A stretch of DNA of 34,442 bases from NCBI GenBank assembly GCA_022772585.1, contig JALEZN010000030.1, positions 1 to 34,442 of the forward strand, given 5' to 3'. This DNA is from Clostridiales bacterium (GTDB taxonomy: Bacteria; Bacillota; Clostridia; Oscillospirales; Oscillospiraceae). Each line of letters starts with the position of its first letter. The first letter of the stretch is position 1. This document shows, piece after piece, positions 11,501 through 17,689 of the stretch. A program made the translations under genes and the position numbers. The notes beneath the pieces were generated by a model. The model had not been told where the DNA came from. It did no database searches and saw nothing but the letters and a program-made list of their open reading frames with translations.

Positions 11501-11612
11501 GTGGGCCGTGGAGAACGGTATTACCGCCGGTACTTCCGCCAACACCTTCAGCCCCGATAACGACTGCACCCGCGCCCAGATCGTGACCTTCCTGTATCGC
11601 TGCATGAAGTAA
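2559..11612 (+). CDS. Giant secreted SLH-domain surface protein (3017 aa)
   Basis: The gene has an AAAGGAG ribosome site and encodes a clear signal peptide (MKKTAKRLLSMALVLVMV, with an AxA cleavage site near LPALA at 27-31). Residues about 190-610 carry FG-GAP/VCBS-like repeats with acidic loops such as DFDGDGKD, DVDKDGFDE and NFDGNDEG, suggesting a calcium-binding propeller. Residues about 640-870 are a Ser/Thr-rich amphipathic beta region without a recognised family. A fibronectin type III domain lies near 917-1014, Ig-like sequence follows, and divergent InlB B-type repeats (motif xPxTGYxVxxWTVxG) recur near 1670-1860 and 2060-2510, with one more near 2750-2840. Three SLH domains (about 2845-3017) end the protein and should tether it to a secondary cell-wall polymer. 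It is probably an adhesin or matrix-binding surface protein; the ligand cannot be told. Confidence 0.9.
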   Translation: MKKTAKRLLSMALVLVMVLSMLPAMTLPALAEENTSTGTKDAFGISTPDWSEDEKKAAEADLPFGTGYGTWTTLFEKNELFFSMGYDSATRLTGLFDWNGTEGTTTAAIRDKIDKFGQSQLTSKAESYKAVATAAMDLYGAGKKEYVANLALNTSAGTLELYVTDSSNNRVAGGRTFINVDHLSSMEVHQLNGAFSIAAGDFDGDGKDTVVVYVPQTDGKKETKNGTSPSIKEYSFTVSDSAVSCTEKSTVSANVLTLLGNDQINVIDKMHNQPMVDLVAEDVDKDGFDELIVTAGMNDVTSGDKQLQSQVFIYDQLNGQTTDLTPTADGKWNLSYRSQNKCNSNGDLAPGLYIKDADYKRVVWASSTVGNVIMSIGSDVDYPEIVTAGFIDGEQDNTQHINVDGDDNIGVSVVQVTGVKNKETKNVICQYGEAFNQKLNSNSWTRGGFYESEDVNGLLQVQAYADRGLGSAEAVFISGTVYRSDSEGEKLEEKYTHGGFKSKDDFAPGGRVLTNTTVAAVTAGNFDGNDEGREQLVCVTAMKQSGKNNAYSQVYFYHNEATCSDEGTWKDNYDSKRSGYLTEHKGNFYVSLAALDTDNDSILVKLEEITRDYSKPDVLAILETSPYFAEIEDSFNNSETTYGLEDTKIDGSSNTFGFTLGSSVGYEFESSITQSGGGFEVAIERAYNWTTAKSTSDSWGMEFRNDTGDNVVVVYRCPVVTYRYVDQNGKKLVVEKVGRPATNMISVDDYNEAAEQYDGLDPIDDNIVKLGEPGNPASYRSSTKGLTNAVQYNGTGAVGSSNGDSSGGWAQYQGKGSMMQYWTRGAEQEKTFSYDLGVSLSVFAKIGGVTASATAGFAYAHEKTHIDGSSATKSGAVSCVEVPGYDFQWKLAAWNCELNGSTVPVIAYLVKDVVAPPSPGMGLTAESFTTDSVTLRWSAGIRPAQQYRIYRVLDDTDSTHVLVGEVLGDETSFQLTGLKPGETYTYVVRGVDLSSGNAVESVDSASIIVRTQSEDSSVTLALYGSTLEGSTLQSTGTAADIQVQVTGASGSCAYQWQLLEAGATGVGHGWLDVDTLPGKMIGTVKGATGGSLTLKNIDESLNGSSLRCVVTVTSTAGDVDTYYSPVATLDLSGLDTTTTISVTGTGVTGSGSIAKPYTGMADHTTVTKEPSGSYMYVPVTVTDDSGKEYTIYQDADNNAYVGVYDQVDTATGTSSRTYCAVTKTGDTYTPGSALTLDADQYMIDNNGTYTIPEDFNGTLGLYEESDTVRYEKRYIVSEDTTTLTEYWFNTSDGQYYTRTVTGEVVTFTLADPQPDKTVDENGNETLTNADLRMVYYENAGTVILSADGDDSYDHYQVYTVTSGVATAGASFYRLPGTKLYKSGETEPYADSAKLTTVTVQQEVLSTVTAPVSGTQLTLSATVNPSGGGVVTFTITNTDTGVVMQITAANGTATWTAPKAGLYRIVATAAATATTKSSSAVCYYRAGDPNTSYRLGVWQGDQQVTNISYDGSTVTLNLEKCTGSAWSTFAGSVTYLVNDEPLSGNSYRPNAAGSYLFSAQVDGKTVASALLTVNKVAITVTPTWTGSVPASKNAIGLAVTDAQGNPISVSLTDVMTVSCDLYDGSGALDASATSGVYTVTPVYVNDTAKATFLSRYIVTINTDTIYYFSDKITVHFSAGENGEVYARYIDPSGTEFVFDNGSQISMDYGLKFVAEPKAGWSVEKWTVKLGSSTVTGCYSTYGNTLEITGTRLEYLKSLTDTYGKELTVSVTFTNQTHQITYSAGTGGSLSAAAGSSPLTNGGSVAHSAAVTFTAVPNTGMMVEKWTVDGAEYMWDGTDALYRENTLTLENIDSAHDVQVLFTEAASTNVSTVAVDTANSLYLDATITVTDAQGNTITGDALTSVPQSGALTFTATINNPSSAVVKEWQTSTDGENWTTVAGSGEQDSITIYQHDSEKLYVRVVIAVTQTYRLSWKVMEGETAITDANIANLIASSGDVTLGGNGSYYAVNTPVEFTMRLDNSYYVIGWSDNVTPAADGMSATLTLTDDTVVIVTVAKKPTVTINYNVVDINGGEDGGTNGELTAAVGENILDTSESAYVQETVTFTAVPDTGYRVKEWTLNGVVQEITGDTFEVLLDETMANGDITVTVQFMPKGNKLMFYSIGHGSIQNVAVNGTSYDFADGLTAAKDAEVVITAAPDTGYEVKAWTVDGKPVADQTGNTFTYVATGDTGVDIAVEFQSVEYTVKWTAENGTVTAEGQAGSPAQIRGGEIVKFTAKPDDGYVFDHWVVNGETQDETNNTFTWTVPEGEPKNTVHTVEAVFERENTQYTVNYRAEGSGTISAPGGEGGIVTVDSGDNITFTAAPATNYMVQEWQLDGVTIPGTANHLTYELTNVMGTHSVTVVFKAAVLYQVGYGVAGTGGTLTAKANGDSLTLADGVTADIPAGAKLEFTATPATGTPNYMVAKWTVNGQEVTRDNMAQLGVTMDHYLSNTLTVESLSKAMNIQVSFMEYNGFSIPTDGIGYTVTPGTCNPAEPYVGAPVGEVRENGDVRFTVDLTGDYSNITKLIINGYDCIAGKLIESKNDPDNCLSVAAVRNADGSYTVTITGVTNEIIADIAAHKVVVGDLAVPTAFTDIEELDSVEKIQAKLETKLTASLDGKVFYDIALKYKDGSNWVEVTEANFPANGVDVVLPYPDGTDSKDSFTIVHMLTTAGHAGELELISPEKKADGLHFHVNSLSPFAIGWSKYTAPSGGGGGVTVPTETVIIKDSINGKVTADNTCAEKGDTVTLTVEPDKGYTLETLTVTDKNGDELKLKDMGDGKYTFTMPASKVTVTATFMEDNSMLNFFVDVPADAYYYDAVLWAVGEKITSGTSATTFSPDAVCTRAQAVTFLWRAAGSPAPKSGAMPFTDVAEDSYYRDAVLWAVEQGITAGTSANTFSPDATCTRAQIVTFLWRSQESPAAGSVNPFTDVAADAYYNSAVLWAVENGITAGTSANTFSPDNDCTRAQIVTFLYRCMK

Positions 11613-11639
11613 GACCCAATAAGACCTCAATAAATCAGT

Positions 11640-11666
11640 GGGGCGGCGGTGTTGAGCCGCCGCCCC
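11640..11666 (+). terminator. GC-rich hairpin after the giant SLH gene
   Basis: A perfect ten-base-pair stem (GGGGCGGCGG with CCGCCGCCCC, seven-base loop) starts 28 bases after the stop. It lacks a T run. A second hairpin with eight-base arms follows directly at 11667-11687 (AGTTCCGT with ACGGAACT). Confidence 0.6.
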
Positions 11667-11756
11667 AGTTCCGTAATACACGGAACTGAATATCAGCGAG
11701 CATTTACAATGGGGCTGGTTAGAATAGAAACGCTTCCTGCCCCCAGCTCAGACATA

Positions 11757-11798
11757 ATAAGCGGCGGTCAGCATTTCAAAACGCTGACCGCCGCTTAT
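11757..11798. terminator. Strong hairpin between the giant SLH gene and the XRE remnant
   Basis: A perfect 16-base-pair stem (ATAAGCGGCGGTCAGC and its complement, ten-base loop) is followed on the + strand by a T-rich stretch (TTTTCGTTTATTTATGTTTT). It sits seven bases beyond the stop of the minus-strand XRE pseudogene, so it may stop transcription from both sides. Confidence 0.75.
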
Positions 11799-11804
11799 TT
11801 TCGT

Positions 11805-12121
11805 TTATTTATGTTTTCGTATTTTTTGAGCGGCTTTGCAGAGTTGGATATACTCTGCCGCTTCTTCCCCACTCATTCCGGCGAAAAACTGCTTGACGCA
11901 GAATGGAACGTCACCTTTTGGCGTGTCGTGAATGACTGCGTCTACGCTGATTCCCACCTGCGCGCAAACAACGCGACAGTGTTCAGTTTGGGAGTCGCCT
12001 TTCCATTTTCCATATCAGAAATAGACCTGTCTGTTTTCCCGAGTTCTTCAGCAAGTCCGATCTGCGTTAGACCAAGTTTGCGCCGCGCCTCAGATACGGT
12101 AGCGCCAAAGACTCTATTAAC
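11805..12121 (-). pseudogene. XRE-family helix-turn-helix regulator, frameshifted
   Basis: Read on the minus strand, one frame gives a typical XRE domain: VSEARRKLGLTQ, then GLAEELGKTDRSISDMENG and KATPKLNTVA. Near 11970-11976 the reading has to move to another frame, where it continues VVCAQVGISVDAVIHDTPKG and then PFCVKQFFAGMSGEEAAEYI to a TAA at 11805. Insertion of one base restores a protein of about 105 residues. Without the shift, translation stops at a TAG near 11942. No ATG, GTG or TTG in frame is found at the expected N-terminus (the codon before NRVFG is GTT), so the 5' end seems damaged too. Regulators of this type are common on mobile elements. A sequencing error could explain the shift but not easily the missing start. 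Confidence 0.7.
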
Positions 12122-12133
12122 GTCACGCTTTGA

Positions 12134-12337
12134 AGCACAATTCAGATTATTAGCAGAGAAACCGTGTCTGAGAAAACGGTGGAATACTACAACATCTCCG
12201 ACATCGACACACTAAACACTTTTGCGCAATATTGTGACATAGTTACCGGAAGGTAACGATTGGATAACATGGTCAAAGGGGCTTGGGGAAAGACAAAATG
12301 GGCAGAGCTATCTGAAAAATTAAGTTTGCCCGCTTAA
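12134..12337 (+). pseudogene. Degraded coding remnant, possibly from a mobile element
   Basis: A + frame without an initiation codon reads SEKTVEYYNISDIDTLNTFA, then QYCDIVTGR, a TAA at 12254, and continues in the same frame with MVKGAWGKTKWAELSEKLSL before a second TAA. The composition looks protein-like on both sides of the stop. The first half is loosely reminiscent of P27-type phage small terminase wording, but I cannot confirm it. It lies head-to-head with the broken XRE gene, so both could be debris of one element. Confidence 0.28.
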
Positions 12338-12380
12338 GAAACATGGCGAGGGGGATTTTTCCTGCCTCGCCATGTTTCTT
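12336..12380 (-). terminator. Hairpin terminator after the SLH metallophosphatase gene
   Basis: A perfect 16-base-pair stem (AAGAAACATGGCGAGG and its complement, 13-base loop) begins ten bases beyond the stop codon of the minus-strand gene ending at 12391. The A/T flanks make it usable in either direction. Confidence 0.75.
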
Positions 12381-12390
12381 TTCCTGTAAA

Positions 12391-15300
12391 TTATTTTATG
12401 TTTTCCGTAAAGTTCTTAAAAATTTGGGCCGCTTCCACGCGGGTGGCGGGACCCTGCGGATCAAGGATGCCATTGCCCTTACCGGCGAGCACACCGCTGG
12501 CAACCGCCCACTCCATGGCTTCCTTTGCCCAGGAGGCGGTCTGATTGCCGTCGGTGAACACGCTCAGGCTGGCTCTCCGGGCCGTATCACAGCCCTTCAG
12601 TTGGGCGTAGCGGTAGAGCATAGCAGCGACCTCCTGGCGAGAAATGTCGGCGGCGGGATTCGTGCCGTCGGATACGCCGTTGGTCACCGCCCAGTTCATA
12701 CCCTTTTCATACCATATCGCGCCGTCGGCTGTGTTAACACCGTCCATACGTGCCAGCATGGTCATCAGCATGGCACGGCTGAGATTGACATTGGGCGCGA
12801 AGGTGGCGGAGCCGGTGCCGTTCATGATGCCGTTTTTGATCGCATAGTCCACGGCCTCGTGATACCATGCGCCGCTGTCCAGGTCGGTAAAGTTGTGGAG
12901 CGGGCAATCCGCGCCGCCGTTGCAGACGGTGCTGATCTCTGTGAACCTGGCATAGACCGTCACCTTGGATGCGGGCATGATGAAGGTATATCTGCCGTTG
13001 CCCTTGTCGGTCAGGGGTACATGGCCGCCGTTGGCGTTGGTGACAGTCAGGTCAGACAGCTCATAGCCCTCGCCGGGAGCGGCGGTAATTGTGACCGTGG
13101 CGCCCTTGGACGCGCTCTTGGAGCTGATGGTCACAGTGCCGTTAACGCTCGGCTCCACGGAAACGGGATAACCGGTGAAGCTGTCGTCTGCAGGGGGCAC
13201 CACGACGGAGCCGCCGGGCTTCTGATTGCCGCCTTCTTCCTCGCCGCTCTGATTTGTGCCGGTCAGCTCATAGACCGCCAGGGTGCCGGAGACCTCGCAG
13301 GCCGTCAGCAGCAGGGCATTGCCTGTCTTGCTGTCCGCGGCGGAGACGAAGCACAGGCCCTCGGGGGAGACATCGCCCTGGATGTCGTTTTCAAACTCGC
13401 GGGAGTTGATGTAGTTGACGAAAGAGGCGTTGGCGGGATCGGTGACGTCATAGACCATGACGCCGCTGATGCGCTCCAGAGCGATGAAGGCGTAGGTCCT
13501 GCCGTTCACGACGCCGGTGACGACGCTCTCCGGCTCGGGCCCCTTCTTGCCGGAGCGGTTGTCCACGCTGGTCTTGTCGTTGGAGGTGTTGAAGTAGGCG
13601 GGAAGCTGCTCGGCGGTGATCTCCTCAAAGCCGCTGCCGCTGTCGTAGACCAGATTCAGGCCCGTGGCCGTCACCTCGTAAATGGAGAAGGAGCGGCCGC
13701 CGAACACATAGGCCTTGCTCTCGTCCAGGCCGTCCCACATGGTGGCGTTGAACCAAACGACCTTTTCATCCAGGGTCACATCGCCGGTGGGAGAGGTCTT
13801 TTTCTCATATTCGTTGTCCAGGCCGTCCCAGTCGGCGCGGCTGTCGCCCTCGTTGGCGGTCAGCAGGTAGGTCTTGCCGTTGATGGCGGTCACGGCAATG
13901 CCGTCGGGCATCTTGATGCCGTAGACGTTTTTGTAGGTGGCCAGTTCGATCTCGCCGTCTTTCTGCAGATCGACCTGTGTCACGCCGTAATCCTGAAAGC
14001 CCAGGGGATACACGCCGGTGAAGGTACCGGAGGGGATATCCAGCACGGCGATGGCGTTGGCCTCCTGGAGGGAGACGTAGGCGGTGCTGCCGGAGACGGC
14101 AATGTATTCCGGCTCAAAGTCGGCGGAGGGATTCGTGTCCTTCTGCACCAGCACGCCGACGGCGGTCAGCGTCTCGCGCTGGTCATCGAAGCTGTCGAAG
14201 GTTACGGTGTTGGCGGTCAGGGCATTGTTTTCACCAATGGTGACGATGGACACGGAGCCCTTGGGGTCTGCGGCGTTCGCGCCGCCCCGGGGCTCACCCT
14301 CGTCAGCGGAGAGGATGGTGCTGTCATCCGCGAAGGTCACCATGTCGGGCTGCACGCCCACGGTGACGGTGGAGAGAAGGGCCAGGGAGCCGTCATTGCT
14401 GCAGGCGAACAGGGCCACAACGCCGTTGTCCGCGCAGCCTTCGGCCTGGATGGCCACGGCCAGCTTGCTGCCGTCGGGAGAGATGGCCACGGAGGTCATA
14501 TCGCCGTAGGCGAAGCCGTCCACCAGGGACTTGACGTCGTATTCCGTGCCGGTCAGGGTTACGACGGTATCGCCGTCCAGCTTACCGTTCAGGTCCACGG
14601 CGATCAGCTTGCCCTTGACGCCGCTGACGGCGTAGGCAAAGCCGTTGACGGGGTTGTACTCCACAATCTCCAGGCTGCCGCCGTCAGCGTTCATGGCCCC
14701 GGAGTTGTAGCGGCCCGCCAGCTCCAGCTGCAGGGAGCCGGTCTCGTCATAGTAGCCGTTCACGCGGGTATCGGCAGCCTCGACGGGGGTGTAGGCGGGC
14801 TCTTCCGGCTCGACAGGTTCGCCGGAGCCGGTGCTCTGGGTGGCGATGGTCACGGTCACATCGCCGGTGATCTTGGTCAGACGGTAGATCCCCTCCACTT
14901 TGGTGTCGGCGGAGTCCTTCAGGTTCTTGTAGTTCTTGTCCGCCGCGATGGACGCAAGCTCATAGCCCTCGTCCACCGTGACCTTGAAGTTAACCTGGCC
15001 GTCGCCGGAAATATCGATCTCGCCGCTGTCGGAATCGCGGGCAACTGCCGTCGTGACGTTCGTTTCATCCGCCGCGGAATAATCCTGGGTGTAATACACG
15101 TCAACCGTGGCATGCTCGTCGGCAGCGAAGGTGACTTTATAGCCGGTGGGCTCGGTGGGTTCGGTGGAGGAATTTGTGCGGTAGATGGTAAAGCTGTCCA
15201 CCACGGTCATGTCGGTGGTGCGGTAGGTGGTGATGGTGAATTCCGTATCAGAGACCGTCACCTTGGAGACGTTGGGGATGTGCTCCTGATTCTGCACGGC

Positions 15301-17661
15301 GGAGAACGGGAACTCGGCATTCACGATGTTGTAGGTCTTGGAACCGGAGCCGGAATTTGCCGTGATGTACAGGATACCGTCGGGGTCGGTGACGGCGGTG
15401 GGCGCCGCGTCAGTACCGTTGCCGTAGATGTACTTGTCAGACTCGGTGATCGGTGTAAAGACGTCCATCATATAAGTCCGGCAGTACACATGGTCGTGGC
15501 CCTGAAGCACCACATCAATGCCCAGCTCATCCAGGATGGGAACCATGGTGTTTTTGAAGCCCGTCTCACTGGTGATATAGGAATCGCTGGAGTGGCTCGC
15601 CACGGTGTAGACCGAGTGGTGGAAGGAGACGACCTTCCAGGTGATGTCCTGACCGGCGGTCGCCGCGATGGCCGCTTCCATGAACGCCCTGTGCTCGGCG
15701 GCGGAGGTGTCGTTGCTGTTCAGGATCAGGAACAGAACGTGGTTGTAGACAAAGTAGTAGTCGCCGCCGGCATTGGTGGTGCCGTATACGCCCGACTCAT
15801 TGGGCACATTGAAATGCTCGTCATAGGCGATGGAGCCGGAGTCGTGGTTGCCGATGACGGTGGCCACGGGCAGGCCCGTCAGCTCGTCGTGCTCCAGATA
15901 GCCGACATACTGCTCCTCGTCGCTGGCGGTGTTGACCTGATCGCCCGCGGAGAGCAGGAAAGAGGTATCGGAGAAGTTCTCGTCCGTGCCGATCAGCGAC
16001 AGGGTGTGGGCCCAGCCGTCCGTGTCCGACGGCACGCTGGAACCGGCGCCGATCTGGGGGTCGCCCACATAGGCGAAGGAGAACGTGTCGTCGCCGTCGT
16101 CGGAGGTGAAGGTGTAAATCTCAGAGACGGCGTCGCCGTTCGTCAGCTGGTAGGCGTAGACCGTGCCGGGCTCCAAACCGGTCACGACGGTCTGATAGCT
16201 GTAGGAACCGGTCTTGTTGGATTCCTTACCGGCGGCGGAGAAGGTTTGCGCGCCGGCGGGCATGGCGGCGGTGACCAGATCGGCTTCCTTTGCCAGGGTC
16301 AGCGTGCCGTTTCCGGGCACATTGGCGTACCAGGTGAAGTTCACCTGAGTCTCATCCGCGCCCATGGACAGGCTGATATTGGTCTGCCGGGCCGCTTCCG
16401 GCTCTTCCACCGACAGCTTCAATTCCGGCATGGAGAACCACACGTCGGAGCTGGTGGCGCGGCCGTTGTGCAGCTCCACGGCGATGGTGTTCTCACCTTC
16501 GTGCAGGATGCTCAGGTCGGTCAGCGCGATCTCCAGGGTGTCGGGGCCCTGGTTGGAGCCGCCGTACTGCAGGTTGGCATCAAAGCCGTGGCCCAGGCTG
16601 TTGCCGCTCGCGTCGCAGGCGTTGTCGTACCCGGCGGCGATGCGCTGGCCGTTGATGTAGACGATTACGCCGTCATCATATTCCAGGGATCCCACAAGCT
16701 TGGTGTAGCATCCAAGGGCGTCAATGGTAAAGGTCGCGCGGAAGAAATAGGCGGGCGTATCGTTTTTGCCGTCGCACCCGGCCAAAATGGTGTTGGCGAT
16801 CCGTGTGCTGCTGTAATTGGCCGCGCCCTTCTTGGAGCCGAAGGGACCGGCGGCGGTGGCCCAGGCACTGTCGTCAAAGGTCTCAGCGGTCCAGCTGGTG
16901 CGGTCGTAGCCCTCGGCGCTGGAGTCGCCCGCCGGGTCGGTGTTGTCATCCAGATAGCTCCAGACGGTGTCGCTGTCGATCAGGGCGCCCGTGGAGAAGA
17001 TCAGAGAGGGCATCTCAAAATAAATATCGGAGCTGCCCGCGCTGCATTGGTGGACCTCCACCGCAATGGTGTTCTCGCCGGTCTTCAGCGCGCTCAGCAG
17101 CGCCGCGTTGGTGACGGCGATGTCGCCCGTCTTGGGCGCGCCGTTGCTGGAGCCGCCGTACTGGAGGTTCGCGGTGAACTTTCCATCGTCAAAGCCCGCG
17201 ATCCGGGTGCCGTTGAGGTAGACCGTCGCGGAATCGTCATAAAGGACGCTGCCGGCGATGGCGGTCACGGCGGAGGCGTCCTCTACAGTCACCGTGGTGC
17301 GGAAGAAATAGGCCTCAATGTCGGTGCCGTCCTCTTTGTACAGGTTCAGCAGAACCCCGGGGATGCAGCCGCCGCCCAGATCGGCGATCGCGCCTTTCTT
17401 CGAGCCGAAGCTGCCGGAACCGGTTTTCCAGGCGCTGTCGTCAAAGGCCTCGGCGGTCCAACTGGTGCGGTTATAGCCCGCATCTCCCGGGTTGCCCGCC
17501 GGGTCGGTCCCGTCGTCCAGATACCTCCAGACGGTTTCGCTGTTGATTTCCGTGGGAGCGCTTGCGGGTTCGTCGGCGGCCAGAGCCACAGGGACCAGGC
17601 TCAGGGTCAGGCACAGCGCCAGCAGAACCGAAAGCACTCTTTTTCCATAGTGTATTTTCAC
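12391..17661 (-). CDS. SLH-anchored secreted metallophosphatase with beta-propeller (1756 aa)
   Basis: Translation appears to start at a GTG at 17661, with AAAGGTGA eight bases upstream; the nearby ATG is followed at once by TAA. A signal peptide (LSVLLALCLTLSLVPVALA) is followed by two similar jelly-roll-like repeats (about 40-225 and 230-415, each with WxYLDD, FDDSAW, YFFR, YDD and GENTIAVE). Residues about 425-525 resemble the N-terminal domain of purple acid phosphatases. The calcineurin-like phosphatase core (about 530-790) shows DPQIG, SAGDQVN, GNHD, SFHHSVY and GHDHVY, the usual metal ligands. Residues about 955-1475 resemble the choice-of-anchor I propeller (DMTSVAISPDGSKLAVA, TANEGDSR, PEPESVVTG). 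An InlB-like repeat and three SLH modules (about 1590-1756) end it. It should act outside the cell on phosphate esters; the substrate is unknown. Confidence 0.9.
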   Translation of the reverse strand: MKIHYGKRVLSVLLALCLTLSLVPVALAADEPASAPTEINSETVWRYLDDGTDPAGNPGDAGYNRTSWTAEAFDDSAWKTGSGSFGSKKGAIADLGGGCIPGVLLNLYKEDGTDIEAYFFRTTVTVEDASAVTAIAGSVLYDDSATVYLNGTRIAGFDDGKFTANLQYGGSSNGAPKTGDIAVTNAALLSALKTGENTIAVEVHQCSAGSSDIYFEMPSLIFSTGALIDSDTVWSYLDDNTDPAGDSSAEGYDRTSWTAETFDDSAWATAAGPFGSKKGAANYSSTRIANTILAGCDGKNDTPAYFFRATFTIDALGCYTKLVGSLEYDDGVIVYINGQRIAAGYDNACDASGNSLGHGFDANLQYGGSNQGPDTLEIALTDLSILHEGENTIAVELHNGRATSSDVWFSMPELKLSVEEPEAARQTNISLSMGADETQVNFTWYANVPGNGTLTLAKEADLVTAAMPAGAQTFSAAGKESNKTGSYSYQTVVTGLEPGTVYAYQLTNGDAVSEIYTFTSDDGDDTFSFAYVGDPQIGAGSSVPSDTDGWAHTLSLIGTDENFSDTSFLLSAGDQVNTASDEEQYVGYLEHDELTGLPVATVIGNHDSGSIAYDEHFNVPNESGVYGTTNAGGDYYFVYNHVLFLILNSNDTSAAEHRAFMEAAIAATAGQDITWKVVSFHHSVYTVASHSSDSYITSETGFKNTMVPILDELGIDVVLQGHDHVYCRTYMMDVFTPITESDKYIYGNGTDAAPTAVTDPDGILYITANSGSGSKTYNIVNAEFPFSAVQNQEHIPNVSKVTVSDTEFTITTYRTTDMTVVDSFTIYRTNSSTEPTEPTGYKVTFAADEHATVDVYYTQDYSAADETNVTTAVARDSDSGEIDISGDGQVNFKVTVDEGYELASIAADKNYKNLKDSADTKVEGIYRLTKITGDVTVTIATQSTGSGEPVEPEEPAYTPVEAADTRVNGYYDETGSLQLELAGRYNSGAMNADGGSLEIVEYNPVNGFAYAVSGVKGKLIAVDLNGKLDGDTVVTLTGTEYDVKSLVDGFAYGDMTSVAISPDGSKLAVAIQAEGCADNGVVALFACSNDGSLALLSTVTVGVQPDMVTFADDSTILSADEGEPRGGANAADPKGSVSIVTIGENNALTANTVTFDSFDDQRETLTAVGVLVQKDTNPSADFEPEYIAVSGSTAYVSLQEANAIAVLDIPSGTFTGVYPLGFQDYGVTQVDLQKDGEIELATYKNVYGIKMPDGIAVTAINGKTYLLTANEGDSRADWDGLDNEYEKKTSPTGDVTLDEKVVWFNATMWDGLDESKAYVFGGRSFSIYEVTATGLNLVYDSGSGFEEITAEQLPAYFNTSNDKTSVDNRSGKKGPEPESVVTGVVNGRTYAFIALERISGVMVYDVTDPANASFVNYINSREFENDIQGDVSPEGLCFVSAADSKTGNALLLTACEVSGTLAVYELTGTNQSGEEEGGNQKPGGSVVVPPADDSFTGYPVSVEPSVNGTVTISSKSASKGATVTITAAPGEGYELSDLTVTNANGGHVPLTDKGNGRYTFIMPASKVTVYARFTEISTVCNGGADCPLHNFTDLDSGAWYHEAVDYAIKNGIMNGTGSATFAPNVNLSRAMLMTMLARMDGVNTADGAIWYEKGMNWAVTNGVSDGTNPAADISRQEVAAMLYRYAQLKGCDTARRASLSVFTDGNQTASWAKEAMEWAVASGVLAGKGNGILDPQGPATRVEAAQIFKNFTENIK

Positions 17662-17689
17662 TTACATTCACCTTTCTATGATGAAATCT

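Noticed and set aside
5535-11681. A 2048-codon open frame antisense to the giant SLH gene, and a 773-codon one at 2418-4739
   Set aside because: The translations have no signal, domains or ribosome site and are rich in His, Gly, Val and Asp as expected from reading GC-biased codons backward. The + strand has a signal peptide, repeats and SLH domains.
11649-12215. A 188-codon + strand open frame
   Set aside because: It runs through two terminator hairpins and is antisense to the XRE remnant; its text has no protein-like pattern.
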